Position numbers and translations under genes: made by a program | In this document: positions 52,124 through 61,634 of the stretch, piece by piece | Position numbering within the stretch: the stretch's first letter is position 1 | Layout of the letters: every line of letters starts with the position of its first letter | Notes under the pieces: model-generated | What the model saw: only the letters and a program-made list of their open reading frames with translations | Database searches by the model: none | Told to the model about the DNA's origin: nothing | Assembly (NCBI RefSeq): GCF_030151385.1 | Contig: NZ_JASLDS010000026.1 | Span: 62,001 to 126,000 of the forward strand | Source of the DNA: Soonwooa sp. | GTDB taxonomy: Bacteria > Bacteroidota > Bacteroidia > Flavobacteriales > Weeksellaceae | Length of the DNA: 64,000 nucleotides | Reading direction: 5' to 3'

Positions 52124-53071
52124 ATGGCAATATTCGTATATGCAGAAAATATAAATGGCGTTTACAAGAAAGCAGCTTTCGAAGCAGTTTCTTACGCTAG
52201 AGCAATTGCTACACAAGCTGGTGATACAGTTACAGCAATCGCTATCAACCCAACAGATTCTTCAGATTTATTATTCAAATATGGTGCAGAAGAAGTAATC
52301 CATATCGTAGATGGAGGTCTTAAGTCTTTTGGCGCAAAAGCTTATGCACAAGCAATTGCAGAAGTATTCACAGGAGATATCATCGTATTCCCACATACAA
52401 CAGATGCTTCATCAATCGCGCCAATGCTATCTATTATCAAAGGATCTTCTTTAATTACCAATGTAATTGCAGCCCCAGATTCACTTTCTCCTTTCGAAGT
52501 GAAGAGAAAAGCTTTCTCAGGAAAAGGTTATATGCATGCAAAAGCAGACGCGAAAAATGTAATCCTTACAGTATCTCAAAATGCTTTCGGTGTTAAAGAG
52601 AATCAAACTGAAGGTAGAGAAATCATCAAAGAACTTAGCATCGCAAACGAAGATACAAAAGTGGTTAGCCACGAGCAATCTTCTGGTAAGCTAGACCTTA
52701 AAGAAGCCGAAATCGTTGTTTCTGCAGGTCGTGGTCTTAAAGGTCCAGAAAACTGGGGAATGATCGAAGATTTGGCAAACGTACTAGGTGCTGCAACAGC
52801 GTCATCTAAGCCAGTTGCTGACATCGGTTGGAGACCTCATTCTGAGCACGTGGGACAGACTGGTAAAGCGATTTCGCCTAACTTATACATCGCAATTGGT
52901 ATTTCTGGAGCAATCCAACACCTTGCGGGCGTTAACGGTTCCAAAACAATTGTTGTTATCAACAACGATCCAGAAGCGCCGTTCTTCAAGTCTGCAGATT
53001 ATGGTGTAGTTGGTGACGCATTCCAAGTTGTACCTGCTTTAACAGAAAAATTAAAAGCCTTCAAATCTTAA
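52124..53071 (+). CDS. etfA: electron transfer flavoprotein, alpha subunit
   Basis: 315 residues. The FAD-binding C-terminal domain has VSAGRGLKGPENWGMIEDL and HLAGVNGSKTIVVINNDPEA. It passes electrons from acyl-CoA dehydrogenases to the respiratory chain through ETF:quinone oxidoreductase. It follows etfB after 120 bases of AT-rich DNA with GATTTGAAATT repeats, so the two genes are one operon controlled by the 51193-51212 site. A terminator follows. Confidence 0.95.
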   Translation: MAIFVYAENINGVYKKAAFEAVSYARAIATQAGDTVTAIAINPTDSSDLLFKYGAEEVIHIVDGGLKSFGAKAYAQAIAEVFTGDIIVFPHTTDASSIAPMLSIIKGSSLITNVIAAPDSLSPFEVKRKAFSGKGYMHAKADAKNVILTVSQNAFGVKENQTEGREIIKELSIANEDTKVVSHEQSSGKLDLKEAEIVVSAGRGLKGPENWGMIEDLANVLGAATASSKPVADIGWRPHSEHVGQTGKAISPNLYIAIGISGAIQHLAGVNGSKTIVVINNDPEAPFFKSADYGVVGDAFQVVPALTEKLKAFKS

Positions 53072-53091
53072 CCGATTTTTAGACTCGATAT

Positions 53092-53122
53092 AAAGCCTGA
53101 GAATCTTCTCGGGCTTTTTTAT
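53092..53122 (+). terminator. Rho-independent terminator after etfA
   Basis: AAAGCCTGAGAA pairs with TTCTCGGGCTTT (one G-U pair) with a 2-3-base loop and a T tract. Confidence 0.9.
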
Positions 53123-53240
53123 TTGGGCGCCATTTCCGCCTTCCGTTCCCACTCTTTTTTTGCCAACCCTTTTAGGCCAAGCAAAAAAAAGGAGTTCCAC
53201 TCAAGTCGGGGCGCAACAGGGGATAATTAGGAAATGCCAA
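53123..53240. repeat. GC-richer spacer element, possible dispersed repeat
   Basis: This non-coding stretch is richer in G and C than the surroundings and contains an imperfect inverted pair ACTCTTTTTTTGCC / GCAAAAAAAAGGAGT (53150-53196). It ends in CGGGGCGCAACAGGGG. It resembles spacer elements I recall from Chryseobacterium genomes; this was not checked. Confidence 0.4.
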
Positions 53241-53346
53241 ATTCACAAAATTTAGGATTTTTCAAGCATAGACAATTACAAATCAATTAATTATACTTGT
53301 TAGAAAAACAAAGCCTTGAATACCTAAAAAACTTTATATTTGCTAG

Positions 53347-53955
53347 ATGGATTATAAAAGACTTATCATCAGAGGAATTTCCTATAGCCAGACACAATCT
53401 GGTGCTTATGCATTACTTTTGGAACATGAAGAGACAGGTGTCAAGTTGCCTGTGGTTATTGGTAATTTCGAAGCACAATCCATATCTCTTGGTTTAGAAA
53501 AAGACATACAACCTCCTAGACCATTAACCCATGATTTGTTTACAAGCTTTGTAAAGTCTACGCAGTACAAGCTTGGTTCTGTTGTCATCTATCAAATTTT
53601 AGATGGCGTTTTCTTCTCGAATTTGGTGTTTATTAATAACATTTCGGACGAAGAGTTAATCTTGGATGCGCGTACATCAGACGCTGTTGCGATGGCTGTA
53701 CGATTTGATGCACCAATTTTCACAACCGAGCAAGTCCTTAGCGAAGCAGGTATTCTTTTAGAAATTAGCGAACCCGAAGAATTTTCTGCGGAAGTGCAAG
53801 AAGAAAAAGAAGAACAAACCGAAACCAATAATCTATCCAGTTTGTCATCACAAGACTTATCACAACTCTTGGACGATGCTGTTAAAGAAGAAGATTTTGA
53901 CACCGCTTTAAAGATTCAAGAAGAAATCAAAAAGCGTAACCGAAAAATTGAATAA
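53347..53955 (+). CDS. bifunctional nuclease family protein (DUF151) with UVR motif
   Basis: 202 residues. The BFN domain (about 1-130) includes MDYKRLIIRGISYSQTQSGA, LPVVIGNFEAQSI and DARTSDAVAMAVRFDAPIF. A C-terminal UvrB/UvrC-type motif is seen around DLSQLLDDAVKEEDFDTALK. Homologues act as nucleases or in stress signalling; its role in bacteria of this kind is not settled. A TATATTTG box lies at 53335-53342, only a few bases from the ATG. Confidence 0.9.
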   Translation: MDYKRLIIRGISYSQTQSGAYALLLEHEETGVKLPVVIGNFEAQSISLGLEKDIQPPRPLTHDLFTSFVKSTQYKLGSVVIYQILDGVFFSNLVFINNISDEELILDARTSDAVAMAVRFDAPIFTTEQVLSEAGILLEISEPEEFSAEVQEEKEEQTETNNLSSLSSQDLSQLLDDAVKEEDFDTALKIQEEIKKRNRKIE

Positions 53956-53976
53956 TTCTATTTACTTTCAACTACT

Positions 53977-55311
53977 ATGAACATAAAATTACGTTTAACC
54001 ATCATGAACTTTTTAGAGTTCGCTGTGTGGGGTGCTTACCTGACCTCAATGGGGAATTATCTTGGTTCTGTCGGTTTAGGTCCTAAAATAGGACTTTTTT
54101 ACGCTATGCAAGGGATTGTTTCAATCTTTATGCCTGCGATTATGGGGATTATTGCTGACCGTTGGATTCCTGTTCAAAAATTATTAGGGATTAATCACCT
54201 CTTGGCAGCAATCTTCATCATCAGTGCCGGATATTACGGACAATCAGCAGGTGCTAATGTTGATTTTACAACGATTTTTACCTTGTATTCTTTAAGTGTT
54301 GCCTTTTTTATGCCGACAATTGCATTGTCGAATTCCACGGCTTACACCATTCTGAAACAAAATAATCTCAATACGATTAAGGCTTTCCCACCGATTAGAA
54401 CATTCGGTACTGTTGGTTTTATCGTTGCAATGCTTTTTGTGAATTTCTTCGGTGTCGAAAACGGAAGCTACACTTTCAATTTCTCGGGAGACCCTAGTTT
54501 CAAAAGTTTTCAGTCAGACTACAATCAGTTTTATGTTTCTGGAGTTTTAGGAATTTTGTTATTCTTATATAGTTTCACACTACCGAATTGCGCTGTCGAC
54601 AAATCCGTTGAAAAGAAATCGATGAGTGATGCATTAGGTTTAAAAGCTTTCTCATTATTCAAGGATAAGAAAATGGCAATTTTCTTTATTTTCTCAATGT
54701 TATTGGGCGTTTCGTTGCAAATTACAAATGGATATGCAAATCCATTTATTACAACATTTAAAGAAATCCCAGAATACGCAAATACTTGGGGAGCACACAA
54801 TGCAAATGCTTTGATATCTTTATCACAAGTTTCTGAAACGCTTTGTATTCTTTTGATTCCATTTTTCCTAAGAAGATTTGGTATCAAAACAGTAATGCTA
54901 ATGGCAATGACAGCTTGGGTTTTACGTTTTGGCTTGTTTGGTCTAGGGAATCCAGGATCGGGCGTTTGGATGTTTGTTATTTCGATGATTGTGTACGGTA
55001 TTGCATTTGACTTTTTCAATGTATCAGGTTCACTTTATGTTGATAATGAAACCAACAAAGAAATTCGTTCGTCTGCACAAGGTGTATTTATGATGATGAC
55101 CAATGGTTTTGGTGCAACAATAGGTATGCTTGGTGCTCAAGAAATTGTAAATCATTTTGTGTTTAGCAAAACAGATCTTTTAGAACAATTGGATGGTTGG
55201 AAAACATCGTGGTACATCTTTGCATCTTATGCGTTGGTAGTAACAGTGTTGTTTGCTTTGATTTTTAAACACAAGCACAAACCAGAAGATACAAGTAATA
55301 TTTCTCATTAA
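53977..55311 (+). CDS. nucleoside permease, NupG-like MFS
   Basis: 444 residues with twelve hydrophobic segments. The first is typical of NupG (LTIMNFLEFAVWGAYLTSMG), followed by IGLFYAMQGIVSIFMPAIMG and GIIADRWIPVQKLLGINHLL. It transports nucleosides by proton symport across the inner membrane. It lies 21 bases after the bifunctional nuclease gene, so they may be co-transcribed. A terminator follows at 55334-55370. Confidence 0.9.
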   Translation: MNIKLRLTIMNFLEFAVWGAYLTSMGNYLGSVGLGPKIGLFYAMQGIVSIFMPAIMGIIADRWIPVQKLLGINHLLAAIFIISAGYYGQSAGANVDFTTIFTLYSLSVAFFMPTIALSNSTAYTILKQNNLNTIKAFPPIRTFGTVGFIVAMLFVNFFGVENGSYTFNFSGDPSFKSFQSDYNQFYVSGVLGILLFLYSFTLPNCAVDKSVEKKSMSDALGLKAFSLFKDKKMAIFFIFSMLLGVSLQITNGYANPFITTFKEIPEYANTWGAHNANALISLSQVSETLCILLIPFFLRRFGIKTVMLMAMTAWVLRFGLFGLGNPGSGVWMFVISMIVYGIAFDFFNVSGSLYVDNETNKEIRSSAQGVFMMMTNGFGATIGMLGAQEIVNHFVFSKTDLLEQLDGWKTSWYIFASYALVVTVLFALIFKHKHKPEDTSNISH

Positions 55312-55333
55312 GAGAGAATATTTAACTTATATA

Positions 55334-55370
55334 AAACTCCGAATGTCATTGGCTTCGGAGTTTTTTTATT
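55334..55370 (+). terminator. Rho-independent terminator
   Basis: The stem AAACTCCGAA/TTCGGAGTTT has a 10-base loop and is followed by a T tract. Confidence 0.9.
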
Positions 55371-55398
55371 GTAAATTTGAATTTAAACTTTTATAGAA

Positions 55399-55737
55399 AT
55401 GAGTACAATTTTAGAACAAATAAAAAACGGAGAAACGAATTTCGATTTTAATAATGTTATCGCTGATATTGACAAACATTATGATTTCTTTCCAACCAAA
55501 TTTACCAACGGTGACCAAATTAATATAGCCAATCAAAATAATGGTTCGTGCAAGATTTTTTATTTTGCCAAAATGAATAATCTTAATAAAGAGCAGACTT
55601 TAGATTTGTTTGGAGATTACTATAAAAAAGAAGTATTACAAGATCCAGAGGGCAATGACCATCAAAATATTCGCAACTTTATGAAGTATGGTTGGGATGA
55701 TGTGAAATTCGATGGTGAAGCTTTAGTCGAAAAATAA
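55399..55737 (+). CDS. HopJ-family protein
   Basis: 112 residues, the standard length of the family first named after a Pseudomonas type III effector but present as a cytoplasmic protein in many bacteria. Features include DFNNVIADIDKHYDFFPTKF, NNGSCKIFYFAKMNNLNKEQ and LDLFGDYYKKEVLQDPEGND. Function is unknown; nothing suggests secretion here. A 40-codon ORF follows at 55790. Confidence 0.9.
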   Translation: MSTILEQIKNGETNFDFNNVIADIDKHYDFFPTKFTNGDQINIANQNNGSCKIFYFAKMNNLNKEQTLDLFGDYYKKEVLQDPEGNDHQNIRNFMKYGWDDVKFDGEALVEK

Positions 55738-55789
55738 AGAAAAGTAAATTGGCTTAAATCTTGTTTCTAATGTCTTAAATATTAACATT

Positions 55790-55912
55790 ATGAAATCGAG
55801 ATTACTTAGAACACTTCTGACTATTTTGGCACCAATCGTGATTGATTATGTTGTTAAAAAAGTTACCAAGAAGAAAACGCAACCGACCGATAAAGAGTTG
55901 CAACAATCTTAA
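55790..55912 (+). CDS. 40-residue membrane-anchored small protein
   Basis: ATG at 55790 opens a 40-codon frame (MKSRLLRTLLTILAPIVIDY, then a Lys-rich tail ending QPTDKELQQS). The first half is hydrophobic enough for one membrane span; the second half is charged. It ends just before a strong bidirectional terminator, which supports it as a real gene. Similar short proteins occur in flavobacteria, and its function is not known. Confidence 0.65.
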   Translation: MKSRLLRTLLTILAPIVIDYVVKKVTKKKTQPTDKELQQS

Positions 55913-55916
55913 CATA

Positions 55917-55949
55917 AAAAAAGCTATTCGAAATCCGAATAGCTTTTTT
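55917..55949. terminator. bidirectional terminator
   Basis: A 14-bp stem AAAAAAGCTATTCG/CGAATAGCTTTTTT serves the small gene at 55790 and, on the other strand, the FadL-like gene ending at 55968. Confidence 0.9.
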
Positions 55950-55967
55950 GTTATGTTTAAGTTTGGT

Positions 55968-57398
55968 TTAGAATTTCCAACCCAATGTAAATACCAAATT
56001 GTTCATTTGATTTTTAACTTTCGAAACTGCATAAGCAGGAGAGTTAACATCAAAGTTATTACTGTAATAGCCTGTACCATTAGCTGCTGATCCATATAGG
56101 AATGGATTGTTATATTCCGAAGATACATTTTGATAAGCAGCATCTATATAAAATGCTTTGAAATCATAACCTAGACCAACTCCCAATGTATTTCTTTTAG
56201 AAAGCATAAGGTTAGAGTAGTTGCTATCTTGCATTGCACCTGCATCATTATAACTCAACAACATCATATTGTTAAACGGATTGTTCGCAAAGGCATAACC
56301 AGCTCTTAGACGGAAACCTTCGTAACGGTATTCTGCACCCAATCTAACTTCGGATGAGTTATTATAATTTTGGTTATAAAAAGCATTTAAGTCTGTATTA
56401 ACTGCACTTGTTGTTGTGTATTTTGGCTTGCTAAGTCCTTGGATATAATCCACGTTGAAAGCAAAATTTTTGCTTGGTACAAAAGCAGCACTCAAAGTCG
56501 CTTTAAATGGCGTTCTCAAATCTCTAGATTCCGAAAAATCTGACGAATTAATGTAACCATCATTAGCCGTACCATATTCTCTGAAAACGCGATCGATATT
56601 CCACCAAGTTGGTGTTTCGATTGCAGCGCCCAAACGGAATTGATTACTAATTTTACCAATAATACCAAAATTAGCTGAGAAACCTTTTGCTTGTTCTAGA
56701 TATGGCGTGTATTGTTTTTCAAAAGAGTCGGTCACATTGTTCGCATCCAAATGAAAGAACGAATAATCATCCTGAGAATAACTAATATTACTCATATTAA
56801 CACCAGCTCCTAGATAGATTTTGTTATCATAGTTGGCACCAATTGTAAAATTAGTTTTGTCTGACCTACCATCTCTATTGTAGACATGACCTTGATAAGA
56901 TAGATTACCAACTAAAGGATTGTTGTTAGCATCGATCAAATCTTTCTGAATAACAATATTGCTATTACCAGGTGTGCCAATTGCTTCATTCAAAAATGAT
57001 GAATTGTAGCTTACACCGACATTAACAAATTTCCATTTAGAATTAAGATTGCTCAAGTCAAATGAAATAATAGCCGATGCGTTTCCTAAGTCTGTTTTAT
57101 TAGTGGTGTTCGATGCCGATTTGCCAGCAATTGTACTTGTATTTTTGTTAGAGAAAGTCGAAAGACTCAAACTAAGGTCACTCGCAATATTAACACCTAA
57201 ACCAGCTGGGTTGGTACTAACACTCGATATATCTCCTCCAAGTGCACCCATCGATCCAGCCATACCAACATATTTTGCAGTTCCATTGATGCTGTTGTTG
57301 TTATAGACATCAGTCGTATTTCTAATTTCTGATATATCTTGCGCTTGTAGATAGAAAGCAGCAGGTAAAGTCAGTATCAGTAATGTTCTTTTTAACAT
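55968..57398 (-). CDS. OmpP1/FadL-family outer-membrane transporter
   Basis: 476 residues with signal peptide ending near FYLQAQ. The region GTAKYVGMAGSMGALGGDIS and STNPAGLGVNIASDLSLSLS is the conserved N-terminal plug of FadL/TodX proteins, followed by a beta-barrel and a C-terminal aromatic (FTLGWKF). It imports hydrophobic compounds such as fatty acids, fitting with the fad operon in the same window. Related proteins are often annotated as hemin receptors. The gene has no operon partner. Confidence 0.88.
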   Translation of the reverse strand: MLKRTLLILTLPAAFYLQAQDISEIRNTTDVYNNNSINGTAKYVGMAGSMGALGGDISSVSTNPAGLGVNIASDLSLSLSTFSNKNTSTIAGKSASNTTNKTDLGNASAIISFDLSNLNSKWKFVNVGVSYNSSFLNEAIGTPGNSNIVIQKDLIDANNNPLVGNLSYQGHVYNRDGRSDKTNFTIGANYDNKIYLGAGVNMSNISYSQDDYSFFHLDANNVTDSFEKQYTPYLEQAKGFSANFGIIGKISNQFRLGAAIETPTWWNIDRVFREYGTANDGYINSSDFSESRDLRTPFKATLSAAFVPSKNFAFNVDYIQGLSKPKYTTTSAVNTDLNAFYNQNYNNSSEVRLGAEYRYEGFRLRAGYAFANNPFNNMMLLSYNDAGAMQDSNYSNLMLSKRNTLGVGLGYDFKAFYIDAAYQNVSSEYNNPFLYGSAANGTGYYSNNFDVNSPAYAVSKVKNQMNNLVFTLGWKF

Positions 57399-57451
57399 AT
57401 TAAAGTTCTTTGTATAAAGACTATTTTTTTGAATTTATAATTTTAAATAGA

Positions 57452-58489
57452 TTAACGGCCACCAGATCTCATGCCGCCTCCGCCACCAGAGCGCATTCCT
57501 CCGCCAGTGCTGCCACCCATACTGCCTCCGCCAGATCGCATACCACCTCCAGAGTTGAATCCACCACTGTTAGAGCTACCACTACGGAAACCACCAGAGT
57601 TTTGCATAGGACTAGTATTTCTCATACCACCGTCATTTCTCATGCCTCCACTATTTTGGAATCCTCCATTGTTAGAGCGAATGCTACCAGTATTGTTACC
57701 TTGATTTTGATAGCCTTGTGGATTTCTGAAACCTCCAGTATTATTTGGATTTCTACTTCCTCCGTTATTATTAATCATTCCTTGGTTACGGCTACCTCCA
57801 TTAGAGTTTCTGATTCCAGAATTGTCATAGTTGCTAATATTTCTAGCACTAGTTTCTCTTAACATTCCAGATAATCGATTACCATTGGTGTTTCTTGTTC
57901 CTCTTGGTACATAGTAAGATGATCCATAATATGGATAATATCCGCCACCATACCCGTAATAAGAGTAAGGAGAGTAGTAGTTGCCCCAATAGCCACCATA
58001 TCCGTATCCATAACCCCAATAAGGATTATAGAAACTATTATAGTACCAAGGGCTTCCCCAACCCCAGTTAAATCCTACGTTCCAACCGAATCCCCAGTTA
58101 GATCCGTAGTAAGGAGCACCCCAACCATAATAGCTAGGTCCCCATCCCCAATTGTTATTGGTTATGTAAGTGTCAGTTCCTGTATAATTTCCCCAATCAG
58201 AATCATAAGTACCATATCTTCCATTACTAAGTTGTTGATTTTTCATATTTTGTTCAACAAGACCAGTGTCAGAAGAACTGTAATCATAATATTGATCAAC
58301 TTGGTTACCATAGTTTCCAGAATATCCTTGTGGAAGGCTATCTCTATTAGGGTCATAATATACACCATCAGTTTCGGAATAGCCTCCAGTGTACACAACA
58401 CAAGAAGTTAGCAAGAAGCTGCTGGAAATCATTATTAAGGCTTTTGACTTAATAAGATTAAAAATGTTATAATTGTTAAAAGTTTTCAT
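57452..58489 (-). CDS. Gly/Asn/Tyr-rich lipoprotein
   Basis: 345 residues from ATG at 58489 (MKTFNNYNIFNLIKSKALIM); a TTG two codons upstream is unlikely. The lipobox SFLLTSCVVY sits near residue 28. The middle is rich in Trp, Gly and Tyr (GYGYGGYWGNYY), followed by Asn-Gly-Gly repeats and a C-terminal tail of MRSGGG units. The codon repeats GGN may be unstable. It is probably a surface lipoprotein; function unknown. It is divergent from proS. Confidence 0.8.
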   Translation of the reverse strand: MKTFNNYNIFNLIKSKALIMISSSFLLTSCVVYTGGYSETDGVYYDPNRDSLPQGYSGNYGNQVDQYYDYSSSDTGLVEQNMKNQQLSNGRYGTYDSDWGNYTGTDTYITNNNWGWGPSYYGWGAPYYGSNWGFGWNVGFNWGWGSPWYYNSFYNPYWGYGYGYGGYWGNYYSPYSYYGYGGGYYPYYGSSYYVPRGTRNTNGNRLSGMLRETSARNISNYDNSGIRNSNGGSRNQGMINNNGGSRNPNNTGGFRNPQGYQNQGNNTGSIRSNNGGFQNSGGMRNDGGMRNTSPMQNSGGFRSGSSNSGGFNSGGGMRSGGGSMGGSTGGGMRSGGGGGMRSGGR

Positions 58490-58634
58490 TTTCAACAGAG
58501 TATTAAGTTTATTATATTTGCATTTCTTTATACCAATTTTGTACCAAAAAGTACGATAAATAGGACAGTAAAATTACTGTTTTTATTTTAGATTAGGAAA
58601 ATAAAGAAAAGTTAAAAGAAATATTTAAAAAATT

Positions 58635-60110
58635 ATGGCAAAGTTAACAACAAGGGCAGAAGACTACAGCAAATGGTACAACGAATTGGTTGTAAAAGCT
58701 GACTTAGCAGAAAACTCTGGCGTGCGTGGCTGTATGGTTATCAAGCCTTACGGATACGCTATCTGGGAAAAAATGCGCGACGAGATGGATCGCAAATTCA
58801 AAGAAACAGGACACGTTAATGCTTATTTCCCCTTGTTTGTCCCGAAAAGCTTGTTCGAAGCTGAAGAAAAAAACGCAGAAGGTTTTGCCAAAGAATGTGC
58901 AGTTGTAACGCATTATCGTCTTAAAAATGATCCAGACAATCCAGGAAAACTAATCGTAGATCCGAATGCTAAATTGGAAGAAGAGCTTATTGTTCGCCCA
59001 ACTTCGGAAGCAATTATTTGGAACACTTATAAAAGTTGGATTCAATCTTATAGAGATTTACCAATCCTTATCAACCAATGGGCTAATGTTGTACGTTGGG
59101 AGATGAGAACACGTCTTTTCTTAAGAACAGCAGAATTCCTTTGGCAGGAAGGACATACGGCGCATGCAACAGAAACTGAAGCGGTAGAAGAAGCAACTAA
59201 AATGAATGCTGTGTATGCTGATTTCGCAGAAAACTTCATGGCGATTCCAGTTATCCAAGGGGTTAAAACGCCATCGGAACGTTTTGCTGGAGCTGTAGAA
59301 ACTTACTGTATTGAAGCATTAATGCAAGACGGAAAAGCATTACAAGCAGGAACGTCTCACTTTTTAGGACAGAATTTCGCTAAAGCTTTTGATGTTAAAT
59401 TTACCAATAAAGAAGGGAAAATTGAACATGCTTGGGCAACATCTTGGGGAACTTCAACAAGATTAATGGGTGCTTTAATTATGACGCATTCGGATGATTT
59501 TGGTTTGGTATTACCTCCGAGTTTAGCACCAATCCAAGTTGTTATTGTTCCTATTTTTAAAGGAGAAGAACAGTTGGAAGCTATCAGTAAAGTTGCTTTG
59601 GATATTCAAGATAAACTAAAAGCAAAAGGTATCTCTGTTAAATTTGATAATGATACGCAAAACAAACCAGGTTGGAAATTTGCTGAATATGAATTAAAAG
59701 GTGTACCTGTAAGAGTTGCAATTGGTCCAAAAGATTTAGAAAACGGAACAGTAGAAATTGCGCGTAGAGATAATTTAACAAAAGAAGTACAAGCTATTGA
59801 CAATGTCGATGTCTATATTGAAACTTTGTTGAAAACGATTCAGGAAGATATTTATAACAAAGCAAAAACATACAGAGATTCTCATATTACAAAAGTAGAT
59901 TCTTATGAAGAATTTAAAAAAGTCTTAGAAGAGAAAGGTGGTTTTGTTGCTGCACACTGGGACGGAACTGAAGAAGAAGAAGCTCAAATTAAAGAAGAAA
60001 CCAAAGCAACCATTAGATGTATTCCTTTAGAAAACGAAATGGAAGAGGGAGTGTCTTTAATTACGGGTAAAGCATCAAAACAACGTGTTCTATTTGCGAA
60101 AGCATATTAA
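58635..60110 (+). CDS. proS: prolyl-tRNA synthetase
   Basis: 491 residues, the short archaeal/eukaryotic-type ProRS without an editing insertion. Class II motifs are visible: FPLFVPKSLFEAEEK, the LIVRPTSEAIIWNTYKSWIQ block, RTAEFLWQEGHTAHATETEA and a C-terminal anticodon-binding domain (QVVIVPIFKGEEQLEAI, PVRVAIGPKDLENGTVEIA). It charges tRNA-Pro. It is divergent from the Gly-rich lipoprotein, with a 145-bp promoter region between. Confidence 0.97.
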   Translation: MAKLTTRAEDYSKWYNELVVKADLAENSGVRGCMVIKPYGYAIWEKMRDEMDRKFKETGHVNAYFPLFVPKSLFEAEEKNAEGFAKECAVVTHYRLKNDPDNPGKLIVDPNAKLEEELIVRPTSEAIIWNTYKSWIQSYRDLPILINQWANVVRWEMRTRLFLRTAEFLWQEGHTAHATETEAVEEATKMNAVYADFAENFMAIPVIQGVKTPSERFAGAVETYCIEALMQDGKALQAGTSHFLGQNFAKAFDVKFTNKEGKIEHAWATSWGTSTRLMGALIMTHSDDFGLVLPPSLAPIQVVIVPIFKGEEQLEAISKVALDIQDKLKAKGISVKFDNDTQNKPGWKFAEYELKGVPVRVAIGPKDLENGTVEIARRDNLTKEVQAIDNVDVYIETLLKTIQEDIYNKAKTYRDSHITKVDSYEEFKKVLEEKGGFVAAHWDGTEEEEAQIKEETKATIRCIPLENEMEEGVSLITGKASKQRVLFAKAY

Positions 60111-60189
60111 AATTGATGATATTTTGAGAAAAAGTTAATTTTTGGTGTGGATTTTGATTACATTAGTACTATCAAAAAAATAAACACTT

Positions 60190-61530
60190 ATGGCAATTAA
60201 CTTAATCGATCTTATCAAGGGTCAACTTACCCCTGAAATTGTATCACAAGTATCAACACATTTAGGTGAAAACAATTCGAATGTGTCCAATGCAATCAGC
60301 GCATTTTTACCTGCAATTGTAGGTGGTATGGCTAATAATTCGGGAGATGGAGGTATTTTCAACAGTTTGAAAAGTCTTGCATCTTCCGATTTTGTTTCAC
60401 AGATGACCAGTGGTTCTGACAGTGTTGCTGCAACCATTAAGTCAGTCATTTCAACAATCTTTGGTAGCAAGACAGATACTGTTGTTAATACAGTTTCTAA
60501 TTTTGCAGGTGTAAGTCCAGCTTCAGGTCATCAACTATTAGACTTGGTTGGAGGTAGTACTTTTGGTTTTTTAGGTAAGTATATTTCTGATAACAACCTT
60601 GACCATAATGCATTTACAAATCTATTAAATGATCAAAAAGGAATCGTTTCTAGTTTGTTACCAGCAGGTCTTAGTTTAGCAGGTTTAGGTCTTGGAGGTG
60701 CAGCAGCTGCGGCAAGCACAGCTACGCCAACAGTAGAAGTTCCGAAGCCAGTTGTTAATACAGAAACTGAGTATGTTGAATCTGGTGCACATGTAACAAG
60801 AAGTGGCGATGTGCATACACCGACTTCTAAACCAACACCAACACCACCTCCATCAAATAATAATGATAATGGTGGCGGAGGTTCAATCCTTAAGTGGTTA
60901 CTTCCATTATTACTTTTGTTATTGGTAGGTTTCTTCTTATGGAAACAATGTGGCAAAAAAGCAGATACAGCACCAACAGGTACATCGGATAGTGCTTCTG
61001 TCCATACTGATACAGTAAGTACGGCGAGTCCGAGTGATACTGCGAAGGCTGCAACTGTGCCAGCACAAAGAGAAAGTGTTGTTGTGACATTGCCAAGCGG
61101 TAAAACACTTAACGCTTACAAAGGTGGTATCGAAGATCAAATTGTAACTTTCTTAAAATCTGATGAGTACAAAAATGATACTGAAGCGCAACTTAAAGAC
61201 AAATGGTTTAATTTCGATAACTTAAACTTCGAATTTAATTCGACTAAGTTGACACCAGAATCTCAAGTTCAGTTAGATAATTTGAAAGCGATTCTTAAAG
61301 AATTCCCAGATGCTAACATCAAAGTAGGTGCTTACACTGACAAAAAAGGTGACGAAGCTGCTAACCTTAAACTTTCTCAAGAGCGTGCTTTAGCTGTTAA
61401 AACAGCTCTAGGTACACCGCAAGTTAAAGAAGCTGCTGGTTACGGTTCGCAATTCGCAACAGTTCCTGCAACTGCTTCTGACAAAGAAAGAGAAGCTGAC
61501 AGAAAAACAGCGATTCGTTTCGTAAAATAA
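60190..61530 (+). CDS. OmpA-family protein with N-terminal DUF937 domain
   Basis: 446 residues. The first 150 residues are DUF937-like (GQLTPEIVSQVSTHLGENNS and SAFLPAIVGGMANNSGDGG). A Gly/Ala stretch and a Pro-rich linker (TPTSKPTPTPPPSNNN) lead to a single membrane segment (ILKWLLPLLLLLLVGFFLW), and an OmpA C-like peptidoglycan-binding domain ends it (LNFEFNSTKLTPESQ and VGAYTDKKGDEAANLKLSQE). It probably anchors the envelope to peptidoglycan. The terminator 61550-61579 follows. Confidence 0.9.
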   Translation: MAINLIDLIKGQLTPEIVSQVSTHLGENNSNVSNAISAFLPAIVGGMANNSGDGGIFNSLKSLASSDFVSQMTSGSDSVAATIKSVISTIFGSKTDTVVNTVSNFAGVSPASGHQLLDLVGGSTFGFLGKYISDNNLDHNAFTNLLNDQKGIVSSLLPAGLSLAGLGLGGAAAAASTATPTVEVPKPVVNTETEYVESGAHVTRSGDVHTPTSKPTPTPPPSNNNDNGGGGSILKWLLPLLLLLLVGFFLWKQCGKKADTAPTGTSDSASVHTDTVSTASPSDTAKAATVPAQRESVVVTLPSGKTLNAYKGGIEDQIVTFLKSDEYKNDTEAQLKDKWFNFDNLNFEFNSTKLTPESQVQLDNLKAILKEFPDANIKVGAYTDKKGDEAANLKLSQERALAVKTALGTPQVKEAAGYGSQFATVPATASDKEREADRKTAIRFVK

Positions 61531-61549
61531 TATAGATCCATATTTTAAA

Positions 61550-61579
61550 GAAAGCTGCTCAATTGAGCAGCTTTTTTTT
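61550..61579 (+). terminator. Rho-independent terminator
   Basis: The 24-bp perfect palindrome AAAGCTGCTCAATTGAGCAG CTTT, with T tract beyond, lies 20 bases after the OmpA gene stop. Confidence 0.92.
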
Positions 61580-61634
61580 GTGGTAATGAATTAATTATGT
61601 AATTTTGTTAGATTATTCTAACAAAACATTTTGA

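Noticed and set aside
55399..55737. Type III secreted effector
   Set aside because: The HopJ name is historical; no type III secretion genes are present and the protein is widespread in non-pathogens.
57410..57862. Plus-strand ORF rich in Ser, Thr and Ala opposite the Gly-rich lipoprotein
   Set aside because: It is the reverse reading of low-complexity codon repeats in the lipoprotein gene; the lipobox on the minus strand supports that gene.
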